Shown here piece by piece: positions 45,191 to 53,949 of a stretch of DNA of 64,000 nt. Source of the DNA: Virgibacillus proomii (GTDB lineage Bacteria > Bacillota > Bacilli > Bacillales > Amphibacillaceae); contig NZ_FUFN01000009.1 in assembly GCF_900162615.1 (NCBI RefSeq), positions 45,176-109,175 on the forward strand, in the 5' to 3' direction. The notes under the pieces were generated by a model. It was not told the DNA's origin and did not search any database. It worked only from the letters and a program-made list of their open reading frames with translations. The stretch's first letter is position 1. The number at the start of each line of letters is the position of its first letter. The translations under genes and the position numbers were made by a program.

Positions 45191-46492
45191 TTAATTCATC
45201 TCATGTGTAATTTCACTTAGGTCATCAGCGGATGAAGCTACTTCTTCAACTGCTCTACTTAACTCGGCAATTATTTCCATAAATGAAACGATTTCATTTT
45301 CAATTTTGCTATTTTGATTTTTAGTTTCACCCATCGTCTTCATAATTTGGTAGAAATAATCCTCCGTTTCTTTTAAACCAGAATTACCGTTCTTTATGTC
45401 ATCCCCTACCTTTTGTAATGAATCTGTTAATTTTTCTACTTGTGTCCCCATATTCCCAATTAATGTAGATACATTGGTTACGGAGTTTTTTGTTTGCTTA
45501 GATAGCTTGCGAACCTCCTCAGCCACTACCGCAAAACCAAGCCCATGTTCACCCGCTCTTGCTGCTTCTATCGAGGCATTGAGTGAAAGTAAATTTGTCT
45601 GCTCTGCTACTTCGTTCACTATATTTACAATGGATTGCATTTGCTTAGATATATTGATGAGCTGAAGCAGTTCATTTGATAAGTGATTAACGGAACCATA
45701 AATCGTTGAAATATTAGTATTTAATTTATTTAGTTGTTGCTTTCCTTCATCTGCTCTTTTATAAGCAACCTCCGATAAATTTGTTCCATTATTGGTAATT
45801 GTAATAATTTCTTCCGATTGCGATTGAAGTTGCTGAAATGCAGCATTTGTTTGTTCAGAAATGGCAGCGAGATTTTCCGATGACTCCGCTACTTTTTTTC
45901 GTGTTTGCTGTTTCTGTAATTCTGCCTGTTGTTTTATTTTTTCGGTATTTCGATCATATGCTTCGAGTACTAATTGCTGCTCTAAATTTAATAATCTCGA
46001 TACTGCACGTATCGCTATGAGACATTCCTCTTTTCGCTCCATATTTGCTTCGATAATATCGATCAAAGACAGTAAAATGTCTTGAAAAGCACTCATATAC
46101 CATTTTGTTTCAAGTCCAATCTTTACATGAATTTTAGCTATTTGTGTTCGCTTATCAAAATATTCCTGGTTGATAGCCCCATTAAACATCTCACCAATAT
46201 GCCGTTTTAATGTCCGTTTTAGTCGTTCAATCGAACTAGATTGATTTATAATGTTAATCAGTGTCGGTTCTTTTTCTAAATTTTTGTAAAAGCGATCAAC
46301 AATTGCATCCAATTTTTCTACAACATATGGCTTTAGCCACTTCATAACTGCCAAGTCAAATCTCGTAAGCCCAATCATCTGAATTTGCTTAGCTGCCTCG
46401 CTTCCTTTTTCCACTTCTAATTGAACTGTATTCATTTCTTGTTCTTGAATTTCATCCACAAATAATACATGCTTGTTTTTCTTAAAAATCAA
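45191..46492 (-). CDS. hemAT: HemAT-type globin-coupled aerotaxis transducer
   Basis: A 433-residue soluble chemoreceptor. Residues about 25-185 are a protoglobin domain with the proximal haem ligand His122 in TQIAKIHVKIGLETKWYMSA. A short linker leads to a methyl-accepting signalling domain whose hairpin tip is VAEQTNLLSLNASIEAARAG with AVVAEEVRKLS. There are no membrane segments. It senses oxygen and signals through CheA/CheW, which are not in this window. Stands alone. Confidence 0.92.
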   Translation of the reverse strand: MIFKKNKHVLFVDEIQEQEMNTVQLEVEKGSEAAKQIQMIGLTRFDLAVMKWLKPYVVEKLDAIVDRFYKNLEKEPTLINIINQSSSIERLKRTLKRHIGEMFNGAINQEYFDKRTQIAKIHVKIGLETKWYMSAFQDILLSLIDIIEANMERKEECLIAIRAVSRLLNLEQQLVLEAYDRNTEKIKQQAELQKQQTRKKVAESSENLAAISEQTNAAFQQLQSQSEEIITITNNGTNLSEVAYKRADEGKQQLNKLNTNISTIYGSVNHLSNELLQLINISKQMQSIVNIVNEVAEQTNLLSLNASIEAARAGEHGLGFAVVAEEVRKLSKQTKNSVTNVSTLIGNMGTQVEKLTDSLQKVGDDIKNGNSGLKETEDYFYQIMKTMGETKNQNSKIENEIVSFMEIIAELSRAVEEVASSADDLSEITHEMN

Positions 46493-46742
46493 TGTTCTTC
46501 CCCCTCTGTCTCTCTGAGAATACCCAATTATTTCCTATTTTACATGAAATCATACTTTTTACCTACTATTATACTGTATAAAATACCTATGTACGTTTTT
46601 CTGTCTATAATAAGAATATCGACACAATTCCAGCAGAATGTTATATTTAGAAATATTTTCCTATAAAAATTTAGTCAGTGCAAGTCTTTACTAAAGGTGA
46701 TCTGCAAGTTGTAACTTATACTTACAATACTTAAATGAAAAT

Positions 46743-46785
46743 AAAAGCAGACAGAACAATAAATATTCTGTCTGCTTTTATTTTA
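46743..46785. terminator. bidirectional rho-independent terminator
   Basis: AAAAGCAGACAGAA and TTCTGTCTGCTTTT are perfect arms, followed by ATTTT on the plus strand and ATTTTAT on the minus; it ends the persulfide dioxygenase gene. Confidence 0.8.
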
Positions 46786-46789
46786 CTAT

Positions 46790-47917
46790 TTACCGTACAG
46801 CACAACGATTTGGACCTATCTCCATTTCACGTTGTTTTTCTTCATCTGGATTAATTTTACCCATGTTTGTTTGACGAATTTCTTGATAAGCATTTGGCTG
46901 AGGTGGCAAGTTTTCTGTAACAATTTTTCTAAACTCGTCTTCACTATCAATATTTAAACCATGGTTTTCAGCAAATAAAGTTCCTAGTTTTTCTTGAATA
47001 GACCCATCATCATTTAATTCTTCAATAATCATATAATGAGCTGGCAACACGATTAATTCATCTGATAATTCTCGATAGCGTTGGTATAGCGTTTCTCTTA
47101 AATCTCCTACCCAATCCTCTGCTAATCCAGCAAGATCAGGTCTGCCAATTGAATCGATGAATAAAATATCCCCCGTCATCAAATACTTCTTATCTACCAC
47201 AAATGAAGTGGATCCAATGGTATGTCCGGGGCTGTATAGTGCATGAATAGTAATTGTTGTATTACCAATTTTGACTTCTTCACCATCTTCTAATGGTTGA
47301 TAGTCAAATACTACCTCCCCAGCATCTTTTGGTGGTAGCCAATAGGTTGCCCCTGTTTCATTAGCAATTGCTCTTCCGCCGGAAATATGATCTGCATGTA
47401 AATGTGTATCGAGTACATGTGTAATAGTAACTCCAGCTTCTTTAGCAAACTCAATAAAAACATCTGTCATTCGTGTAGGGTCAATAATTGCTGCTTCCCC
47501 ATTAGAAATAACCATATACGAAAGACATCCTTTACCTAGGCGAACGAATTGATACAGCTCACCACCACCAGTTAAATCACCAACTTTAACAGGCTCCATA
47601 TATTCACTCCATGCTTTCATTCCACCTTTTAGATAGGAAACATACAACCCTTCTTCAGCTAACATCTCCGCAACCATTACAGAAGATCCTTCTTTTGCAC
47701 AGACAACTAAGATTTCCTTATCAGAAGGGAGGTTATCCAAAATATGGTCCACCCCGTCTATTAGATCAAAGTAAGGAATATTCATATATATGATGTTTTT
47801 TCCTTCAATTTTCCAATCCGCAAATTCATTTTCATTTCGAACATCCAGAATAAATAACTCTTCTTTATTAATTACCTTTTTTGCAATTTCTTTTGGTTTT
47901 CTTGCCATTAAAGACAT
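46790..47917 (-). CDS. rhodanese-MBL fold fusion, probable persulfide dioxygenase/sulfurtransferase (YrkH-like)
   Basis: A 375-residue protein. Residues about 8-110 form a rhodanese domain with catalytic Cys73 in VVCAKEGSSV; from about 115 a metallo-beta-lactamase domain follows with the metal motif THLHADH (171-177), later SPGHTIGS, TGDILFIDSIGRPDL and PAHY. This matches ETHE1/CstB-type persulfide dioxygenases and B. subtilis YrkH, which oxidise low-molecular-weight persulfides to sulfite or thiosulfate. GGAGG precedes ATG. Two CstR-like operators lie about 275-340 bases upstream. Confidence 0.9.
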   Translation of the reverse strand: MSLMARKPKEIAKKVINKEELFILDVRNENEFADWKIEGKNIIYMNIPYFDLIDGVDHILDNLPSDKEILVVCAKEGSSVMVAEMLAEEGLYVSYLKGGMKAWSEYMEPVKVGDLTGGGELYQFVRLGKGCLSYMVISNGEAAIIDPTRMTDVFIEFAKEAGVTITHVLDTHLHADHISGGRAIANETGATYWLPPKDAGEVVFDYQPLEDGEEVKIGNTTITIHALYSPGHTIGSTSFVVDKKYLMTGDILFIDSIGRPDLAGLAEDWVGDLRETLYQRYRELSDELIVLPAHYMIIEELNDDGSIQEKLGTLFAENHGLNIDSEDEFRKIVTENLPPQPNAYQEIRQTNMGKINPDEEKQREMEIGPNRCAVR

Positions 47918-47972
47918 TTTTCATTCCTCCATTACATAAATTTAAATTTTATTTCAATCATCTTCAAGAAAA

Positions 47973-48076
47973 TGTTCAAAAAGGATGCCAATCAGCGGAG
48001 ATGTAGTGCTTTGAGAGCAAAACGTATACTATGGGACCTGGGCAGAAGTATTAATTTTAAACCGACTTTTTGAACA
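47973..48076. repeat. 104-bp MITE-like element between operators and the persulfide dioxygenase gene
   Basis: Perfect 11-bp terminal inverted repeats TGTTCAAAAAG / CTTTTTGAACA bound a non-coding core. Similar ends occur at 31960, 41310 and 23772. Confidence 0.6.
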
Positions 48077-48191
48077 ATCTCTGCAAATAATTATCATCGT
48101 CACTTATTTTCAACATCTGCATTAACGATCAGCTACTCTTTTCTAACCTAGTTACATTTTAATTATATGGGCGTTATTCTAATATCCGCAT

Positions 48192-48207
48192 ATACCGGTA
48201 TGGGTAT
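48192..48207. promoter_or_regulatory. CstR-like operator
   Basis: ATACCGGTATGGGTAT: perfect ATACC-N6-GGTAT palindrome of the CsoR/CstR operator type, identical in spacing to the site before cstR. Confidence 0.7.
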
Positions 48208-48238
48208 TATTTATTGTAAAAAAATAACCCTTTCTTTT

Positions 48239-48254
48239 ATACCCTTCTAGGTAA
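48239..48254. promoter_or_regulatory. second CstR-like operator
   Basis: ATACCCTTCTAGGTAA matches ATACC-N6-GGTAT at 9 of 10 positions, 31 bases from the previous site. Confidence 0.6.
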
Positions 48255-48323
48255 TAAGTGATTTAATTCAGTTTGTCAACTACTATAATCAACTTCTGGC
48301 CATGCTAATTTCTGTGTTGTCTC

Positions 48324-48875
48324 TTAGATAATTTTTTCCAGCTGTCCACTATCTAAATGAAAGAGAAATCCACTTACATCAATACCCTTGCCATAAGCTT
48401 TATAGATCGGATGATTTTTAATATTATTCACTTGCTTCAGGATATTTATTTTTGAAAGCTCATCCAGCGACATTTCTTCATTATCCTTTCGATCCGGCAA
48501 ACTATTTCGAATATGAGTGAGCCATGCTTGTAACTCTTCTTCATTATTACCATTCCATGCAGCATGAATTCCACCACATTCTGTATGACCTTTAATAATA
48601 ATGTGACTTACTTTAAGATGAACCAAAGCATAGTAGAGACCTGCTGAAAAACTATCATCGTTGTTGGAAACTTGATTAGCAATATTACGATGAATAAACA
48701 TGTTCCCCAGCTTCATCTGAGAAATAGCTGATGGGCTAACACGGGAATCACTACATGCTAATACAAAAAATTCAGGATGTTGTCCTTGTTGAAGATGGCG
48801 AAAAAAATCAGGATCTTCTTCTTGCATCTTACGAATAAAATCTTCGTTATTTTTAATTAAATTCATTTCATCCAT
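48324..48875 (-). CDS. beta-class carbonic anhydrase
   Basis: A 183-residue zinc enzyme interconverting carbon dioxide and bicarbonate. Zinc ligands Cys41, His97 and Cys100 lie in ACSDSRVSPSA and KGHTECGGIHAAW; the Asp43-Arg45 dyad is present. It starts 7 bases after the SulP permease gene ends, so both are one unit; a SulP plus carbonic anhydrase pair usually means bicarbonate rather than sulfate uptake. Confidence 0.92.
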   Translation of the reverse strand: MDEMNLIKNNEDFIRKMQEEDPDFFRHLQQGQHPEFFVLACSDSRVSPSAISQMKLGNMFIHRNIANQVSNNDDSFSAGLYYALVHLKVSHIIIKGHTECGGIHAAWNGNNEEELQAWLTHIRNSLPDRKDNEEMSLDELSKINILKQVNNIKNHPIYKAYGKGIDVSGFLFHLDSGQLEKII

Positions 48876-48881
48876 ATAAAT

Positions 48882-50552
48882 TCACCCTGTTTTACCAATT
48901 GCCTTTAATGCTTGATCAATAGACAAATAGTGGATGTTTTCTCGATATTTTGTATGCCAACCTGCTTTTTTCAATACATCCATCACCGGTCCTTTTATCT
49001 CTGCAAATAAAAAGGTCGTACCTTTCTTACATGTGTTCATCATTTCTTCTAATGAGTGAATAGAAACTGCATCCATTGAATTAACCCCAGAAAAGTCCAT
49101 GATAATATATTTCGTTGTTGGTTTAACTGCTATTCGTTCACACAACTTATCTTCAATAAATGACATGTTGGCAAAAAACAAGTCGGAATCCACACGAAAA
49201 ATCATCACCTCTGGATCATCTTTAGCGTTCGGATAACGTTCTATATTTCTATAAACTTCACGATCTGGAATAAATCCTAACTCAGCAATATGCGGATAAG
49301 CATTTTTACTTACATATACAATTAGAGAAAAGACGATACCAATGAAAATACCCTTTTGTATACCAAGTACAAGTGTTGACCCGAATGTTATAAACCACGT
49401 CCATCCATCTGCACGATTAATTTTGAAAAGTTGTTTCGCCTCACCAAAATCAATTAAACTGTAAACAGCGACCATAATGATTGCTGCTAGAACTGCTTTA
49501 GGAAGATAGTAGAATAAATCAGTAAAGAAAAGCAATGTTAGCATAATAAGAACGGCAGTAATCATCGAAGCCAGCGGAGTTCTTGCACCAGATTGATAAT
49601 TTACTGCTGATCTGGAAAAGCCGCCTGTTACAGGATATGCAGAAAAGAATGAACCGCTCACGTTAGCCAATCCTAGACCGATTAATTCCTGGTTTGCATT
49701 AATTTTATATTTTTCCTTTGCAGCGATTGCTTTCGCCATTGCAATAGATTCCATAAAACCAACAAAGGTAATCGTTAAAGCAATAGGTAATAATGCAATT
49801 ACAGAGTCAAGATTAAAAGCAGGAATAGAAATACCTGGAAGACCTTTTGGAACCACACCAACAATAGAAACACCATATTCGTACAATTTAAATCCGTACA
49901 CAGCTAATATGCTGAATGCTACAACAACAATCGGACCAGGTATTTTCTTGAAATATTTTTTGAAAACCACCAATAACAGAATGCTAATTAAACCAATAAT
50001 AAATGTGATTGGATTAATTTCCGTAAATCTCTTTATTGCCTCAGCAATAAGCAAAAATACTTCACTTTTACCTGCTTCATAATGAACTCCAGTTAAATCC
50101 TTTAATTGACTGAGCCCAATAATAATAGCTGCTGCAGAAGTAAACCCGCTGATCACAGCATGTGAAAGAAAGTTAACTAAAAACCCTAACTTTAATACCC
50201 CGAGTAACATTTGAATCAGTCCAACCATTAGCATTAGTAGAAGGACAAAAGAAATATACTCAGCTGTTCCTGGTTCTGTCAGTGTTGAAACACCGCTAAG
50301 AACTAATAAAGAAACCATAGCTACAGGTCCAACTGCTAATTGCCGTGAAGTGCCAAATAGTGCATAAACCACTAAAGGAATCGTTGAGGTATATAAACCA
50401 ATCACCGGATCTAACCCAGCTAACATTGCATACGCCATACCTTGAGGGATTAACATAATTGCTACAATTAACCCTGCAGATATATCCCCGCTCAAATCAT
50501 CCCGCTTATAATTCGTCAGCCATTCGAATGCTGGAATAAATTTTTTCCACAA
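48882..50552 (-). CDS. SulP family anion permease with STAS domain
   Basis: About 556 residues with ten or more membrane segments and a C-terminal STAS domain (YIIMDFSGVNSMDAVSIHSL). Family blocks LSGDISAGLIVAIMLIPQGM near the start and YPVTGGFSRSAVN are seen. I prefer the TTG at 50552 (WKKFIPAFEWLTNYKRDDLS), 8 bases after GGGG, because it gives the usual SulP start; an ATG at 50630 has no ribosome site. Substrate may be sulfate or bicarbonate: the carbonic anhydrase partner favours bicarbonate, the sulfur genes around favour sulfate or sulfite. Confidence 0.9.
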   Translation of the reverse strand: MWKKFIPAFEWLTNYKRDDLSGDISAGLIVAIMLIPQGMAYAMLAGLDPVIGLYTSTIPLVVYALFGTSRQLAVGPVAMVSLLVLSGVSTLTEPGTAEYISFVLLLMLMVGLIQMLLGVLKLGFLVNFLSHAVISGFTSAAAIIIGLSQLKDLTGVHYEAGKSEVFLLIAEAIKRFTEINPITFIIGLISILLLVVFKKYFKKIPGPIVVVAFSILAVYGFKLYEYGVSIVGVVPKGLPGISIPAFNLDSVIALLPIALTITFVGFMESIAMAKAIAAKEKYKINANQELIGLGLANVSGSFFSAYPVTGGFSRSAVNYQSGARTPLASMITAVLIMLTLLFFTDLFYYLPKAVLAAIIMVAVYSLIDFGEAKQLFKINRADGWTWFITFGSTLVLGIQKGIFIGIVFSLIVYVSKNAYPHIAELGFIPDREVYRNIERYPNAKDDPEVMIFRVDSDLFFANMSFIEDKLCERIAVKPTTKYIIMDFSGVNSMDAVSIHSLEEMMNTCKKGTTFLFAEIKGPVMDVLKKAGWHTKYRENIHYLSIDQALKAIGKTG

Positions 50553-50770
50553 TTTAAAATCCCCTTTCACGTTGATTAGGAAACAAATTCTTTTTTCCTT
50601 AAGTCTGCTTAAGATATCGTGAACTTGCATATGAATGCTGTTTTACCCTTATGCAGAATAATGAAATCACATTATTCCCATTTTTCTTATTCACTCTATC
50701 TTTGAAGAAGATGACTACTTATATCTAACTAATTAAAGGGGGAAACACCTCTGACTACGAAGCGGTAAAG

Positions 50771-51154
50771 CTAGATTGCTTTATTCATACAGGCAATTAA
50801 TCGTTCTTCAATATCTTGAGCAATTTTATTTAGGGACTCATCATTAACCATTTGAATGAGTGCTGTTGGCTTAGGGAGACCTATTTTTATCTTGTTCTCC
50901 TCTTGGTACAACACTATTTTACATGGAAGAAAATAACCTGCCATGTGGTTTTTTGCTAACACCCGATTTGCTTCCTTTGGATTACAAACCTCTAGAACTA
51001 GAAATGGCTGCTCAAATTCGAACCCCTTTTTTTGTAACGTTTCCTGAATGTCAAAACTCCAAAGTACACCAAAGCCTTCTTCCTTTAAACTACTCTCAAG
51101 CGAATGTACTGCTTCTTTCATGGATTTACTTGTATCTAACGTATAATGAAACAA
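50771..51154 (-). CDS. DUF302 domain protein
   Basis: About 127 residues, DUF302 fold throughout: FHYTLDTSKSMKEAVHSLE, EGFGVLWSFDIQETLQKKGF, FLVLEVCNPKEANRVL and LPCKIVLYQEENKIKIGL. TTG at 51154 lies 8 bases after GGAG and gives the family's standard start; an ATG at 51172 exists. DUF302 proteins are frequent in reactive-sulfur and CsoR-linked clusters and are thought to handle sulfur or metal stress, but their biochemistry is unsettled. Cys residues in EVCNP and LPCKI are conserved-looking. Confidence 0.85.
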   Translation of the reverse strand: MFHYTLDTSKSMKEAVHSLESSLKEEGFGVLWSFDIQETLQKKGFEFEQPFLVLEVCNPKEANRVLAKNHMAGYFLPCKIVLYQEENKIKIGLPKPTALIQMVNDESLNKIAQDIEERLIACMNKAI

Positions 51155-51186
51155 AATAATCACTCCATTCATTTTATAATTAGCTA

Positions 51187-51340
51187 ATAAAGTGAAACTT
51201 TATTCCGTGGAACACGGAATATTAGTTGAACCAATCGGGCATTTAGGTGCCGTTTTCTCACACTTAGACCCTTTTGTACCTACTCACGCTCTTAACGCGC
51301 GGAGTCTTATGGTTACGGCACCTTACATGCGAGGTAAACC
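51187..51340 (+). repeat. dispersed GTGAAACTT repeat
   Basis: ATAAAGTGAAACTTTATTCC to GGCACCTTACATGCGAGG. It lies between tusA and the DUF302 gene and pushes their shared regulatory DNA apart. Confidence 0.65.
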
Positions 51341-51348
51341 GTCATTTA

Positions 51349-51364
51349 GTACCTCCCCAGGTAA
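51349..51364. promoter_or_regulatory. weak CstR-like operator
   Basis: GTACCTCCCCAGGTAA matches ATACC-N6-GGTAT at 8 of 10 positions. It lies about 195 bases upstream of the DUF302 start, with a repeat inserted in between. Confidence 0.35.
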
Positions 51365-51381
51365 TGCTTGTGGAGGTAAAA

Positions 51382-51609
51382 TTATGCCTTTTTGATCCAA
51401 AACTTTAATACTTCGCCTTCTTCCGTGTTTTTAACAATTTCATGACCACCGGATTTAGCCCATGCTGTTAAATCACTTTTTGAACCTTGATCTGTAGTAT
51501 GAACTTCTAGAATTTCACCTGATTTCAAATCATCCATCGCCTTCTTTGTTCTTACAACCGGCATTGGACATGCCAACCCTTTTGCATCTAACACTTTAAC
51601 TGCTTCCAT
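51382..51609 (-). CDS. TusA-type sulfur carrier protein (YrkI-like)
   Basis: A 75-residue protein with the TusA signature LDAKGLACPMPVVRTKKAMD; the active Cys13 carries persulfide sulfur between rhodaneses and DsrE-type proteins. The second half GEILEVHTTDQGSKSDLTAW is typical. It belongs to a set with the DsrE and TusA-rhodanese genes upstream on the same strand. Confidence 0.93.
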   Translation of the reverse strand: MEAVKVLDAKGLACPMPVVRTKKAMDDLKSGEILEVHTTDQGSKSDLTAWAKSGGHEIVKNTEEGEVLKFWIKKA

Positions 51610-51760
51610 TATAAAATTCCTCCTTAAATCTGTTCCTTAACACATTGCGTTTTAGCATTTATTATCTAAAGAGTCCGATATCAATTATATTTTGAAGTCA
51701 AACTCTACTTTTTATCAATTTTAAATTAATAGTTTTCCTCTTTCGTTTATCTATATCTAA

Positions 51761-52159
51761 TTAAAAGGTTAGCGTCATATTCGCGTCTTTTGCGTATTCA
51801 ATAAAGGATGCAGCGCCACCGACTTCGATGCCCTCTACAAATTGATCCTTATCTAAATTCATAACATCCATTGTCATTTGACATGCAATTAATTTAACAT
51901 CCAATTCTTGCACAATACTTAGTAATTCTTCAATGGAAGGAACATTTGCTTGTTTAAAACGTTCTTGAAACTGTTCTTTTCCTTCTGGTAACGGAAGGTT
52001 TTTATGTGCGTCTTGATGGATTAAATTTAAACCTTCGAATGTAAAGAATATTCCTACTTCAGCATCCGATGCAGCAGCTGCTGAAGCAATATTAAACACT
52101 TTATACGCATCAAACAAATTACCATTTGACGCAATGATCGCTACTTTAGTATTCGCCAT
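51761..52159 (-). CDS. DsrE/DsrF family sulfurtransferase-like protein
   Basis: A 132-residue protein of the DsrE fold: KVAIIASNGNLFDAYKVFNI, AEVGIFFTFEGLNLI and VKLIACQMTMDVMNL, where Cys near residue 98 is the usual persulfide-bearing residue. It starts 17 bases after the TusA-rhodanese gene ends and is probably cotranscribed with it. Likely passes sulfane sulfur within the TusA relay. Confidence 0.9.
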   Translation of the reverse strand: MANTKVAIIASNGNLFDAYKVFNIASAAAASDAEVGIFFTFEGLNLIHQDAHKNLPLPEGKEQFQERFKQANVPSIEELLSIVQELDVKLIACQMTMDVMNLDKDQFVEGIEVGGAASFIEYAKDANMTLTF

Positions 52160-52176
52160 GTTAATTCCTCCAATAT

Positions 52177-52749
52177 TTAGTTATCTTTTTCCATCGGCCC
52201 TTCCCATTTTATCATTCCAGGTACGACATTTTTCACATGCTTAAAACCGTTATCCGTTAATTTTCGGGCAGCTAAATCACTGCGATTTCCAGTACGGCAA
52301 ACCACATAAAGATCGGCTTCTTTATTAAGTTCAGCCATTCTTTCTTCCAGTTCTCCTAACGGCATATTAATGGCACCTGGAATATGACCAAAAGCGAATT
52401 CTGCTGGTTCGCGAACATCAAGTATAGAAACTCGTTCATTTCCTTCTACCTTTTTACGTAAATCAGCTAAATCAATGACAGCTTTATAGCGCTTTTCTTC
52501 TTTTATTTCTTCTTCGGTTGCCACACGAATATAATGCTTGAGCACTTCTCCTTCTTCCACCGTGCCGATATACTGATGACCTGTACTATTTGCCCATGCT
52601 TGAATATCAGCCGTAGAACCACGGTCAGTAGCTTGTACTTCGATTACTTCCCCAGCTTTAAGGTTTTGAATCGCTTTTTTAGTTTTAACAATTGGCATTG
52701 GACAAGAAAGTCCTTTCGCATTCAAAACTTGATTTGCTGTAATACTCAC
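52177..52749 (-). CDS. TusA-rhodanese fusion (YrkF-like)
   Basis: A 190-residue fusion. Residues 1-75 are TusA-like with LNAKGLSCPMPIVKTKKAIQ (Cys16); residues about 95-185 are a rhodanese domain with LDVREPAEFAFGHIPGAINM and catalytic loop VVCRTGNRSDLAARKL. The same fusion is known from B. subtilis YrkF. Fusion of donor and carrier on one chain suggests direct sulfur handover. It follows a single-domain rhodanese by 13 bases. Confidence 0.93.
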   Translation of the reverse strand: MSITANQVLNAKGLSCPMPIVKTKKAIQNLKAGEVIEVQATDRGSTADIQAWANSTGHQYIGTVEEGEVLKHYIRVATEEEIKEEKRYKAVIDLADLRKKVEGNERVSILDVREPAEFAFGHIPGAINMPLGELEERMAELNKEADLYVVCRTGNRSDLAARKLTDNGFKHVKNVVPGMIKWEGPMEKDN

Positions 52750-52762
52750 CTTTATTCCTCCC

Positions 52763-53062
52763 TTATTTTTCTACTTCATCTTCCCATGCAAGCATGCCAC
52801 CAGAAACATTTGTCGTATTGAAATGATAATCAGCTAAAAATTCGCATGCTCGTGCACTTCTGCCTCCAGAACGACAAACCATATAATAATGTTCCTCTTT
52901 ATTAAATTCATTTAGGTGATTGGGAATCTCTCCTAATGGGATATGTCGAGCTCCAGGAATTTTTCCTAGCGCTACTTCTTCATCCTCACGAACATCAATA
53001 ATATTTAATTTTTCACCTTTCTTTCGTTTTTCAGCTAATTCTTTTGCTGTAATCTCATTCAT
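52763..53062 (-). CDS. single-domain rhodanese
   Basis: A 99-residue cytoplasmic sulfurtransferase. IDVREDEEVALGKIPGARHI gives the CH2A-like block, catalytic loop MVCRSGGRSARACEFL holds the Cys, and GGMLAWEDEV ends the domain. First gene of the TusA-rhodanese/DsrE/TusA run. No CstR-like site is obvious in its 5-prime region; a dispersed repeat lies there. Confidence 0.93.
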   Translation of the reverse strand: MNEITAKELAEKRKKGEKLNIIDVREDEEVALGKIPGARHIPLGEIPNHLNEFNKEEHYYMVCRSGGRSARACEFLADYHFNTTNVSGGMLAWEDEVEK

Positions 53063-53157
53063 ACCATACCCTCCAAATTGTAAAATTGTTATTAACTATA
53101 TTTCATGATGATAGCACAGTCTCATATATAACTTGATTTATCCCACATCTAACTGGC

Positions 53158-53325
53158 AGTAAGACCCCCACCTCAGAGAGTAAGAGGGATCGAAAAAGTC
53201 TAGGTGGGGGATAACTGAAAGTCAAATGTCCGATTGGTTCAAAGACCTTTAGGTCATACCCTTGCGGTACTAACCATGAGTGGGGGATGATAGAAAACCC
53301 CCACTCATGGAAGTTTCACTTTATA
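53158..53325 (-). repeat. dispersed GTGAAACTT repeat in reverse orientation
   Basis: The minus strand reads ATAAAGTGAAACTTCCATGA, with a strong hairpin CCATGAGTGGGGGTTTTCTA / CCCCCACTCATGG. It overlaps the stop codon of the DsrE gene at 53321 and separates it from the next rhodanese; the hairpin could terminate transcription. Confidence 0.65.
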
Positions 53326-53800
53326 CAAATAAGGTGATGTTTCCATCTTCAGAATCACCAACATAAGCCCCGACTCCGCCATATTCAATATTATCTAGAA
53401 GTTCATCTTTCTGAAGACCTAATAAATCCATTGTCATGGTACATGCAAGTAGCTTAACATCTTGTTCTTGTGCCATATTTATTAAATCAGGTAATGGCAT
53501 TGCATTATGTTTTTTCATAACATGTTTTATCATTTTTGGTCCCATGCCTAAATAGTTCATTTTAGAAAGTCCCATTTTATCCGCTCCACGTGGCATCATT
53601 TTTCCAAATATTTTTTCTAAAAAGCCTTTTTTAATGGGTACTTGATTATCCTTACGTAAAGCGTTTAACCCCCAAAATGTATGAAATATGGTTACTTCAT
53701 GGTCATAAGCAGCAGCTCCATTTGCTATAATATAAGCAGCCATTGCTTTATCATACTCTCCACTAAACAGTATAATCGTTGTTTTCTTTTTTTCAGACAT
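53321..53800 (-). CDS. DsrE/DsrF/DrsH-like family protein (YrkE-like)
   Basis: About 159 residues: KTTIILFSGEYDKAMAAYII, VTIFHTFWGLNALRKDN and the Cys block VKLLACTMTMDLLGLQKDEL. This longer DsrE form (about 160 residues with a mobile MGPKMIKHVMKKHN insert) matches B. subtilis YrkE. ATG at 53800 is best placed after AAGGAG; an ATG two codons upstream overlaps it. A CstR-like half-conserved palindrome lies 27 bases upstream. Confidence 0.9.
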   Translation of the reverse strand: MSEKKKTTIILFSGEYDKAMAAYIIANGAAAYDHEVTIFHTFWGLNALRKDNQVPIKKGFLEKIFGKMMPRGADKMGLSKMNYLGMGPKMIKHVMKKHNAMPLPDLINMAQEQDVKLLACTMTMDLLGLQKDELLDNIEYGGVGAYVGDSEDGNITLFV

Positions 53801-53826
53801 CTGCATACTCCTTCCTCAATATACTT

Positions 53827-53842
53827 ATAGGTGTACGGGTAT
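53827..53842. promoter_or_regulatory. CstR-like operator before the DsrE gene
   Basis: ATAGGTGTACGGGTAT matches ATACC-N6-GGTAT at 8 of 10 positions and lies just upstream of the dsrE-like start. Confidence 0.5.
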
Positions 53843-53949
53843 ATTGTTTTGTTAAAAAAATAAGTGATTACCAATATCACTATACTTATAGTATTTATTA
53901 AATAATAATTTGTCAACAGTAAATTTTTTTAAAATTCTGTTTATCATTT

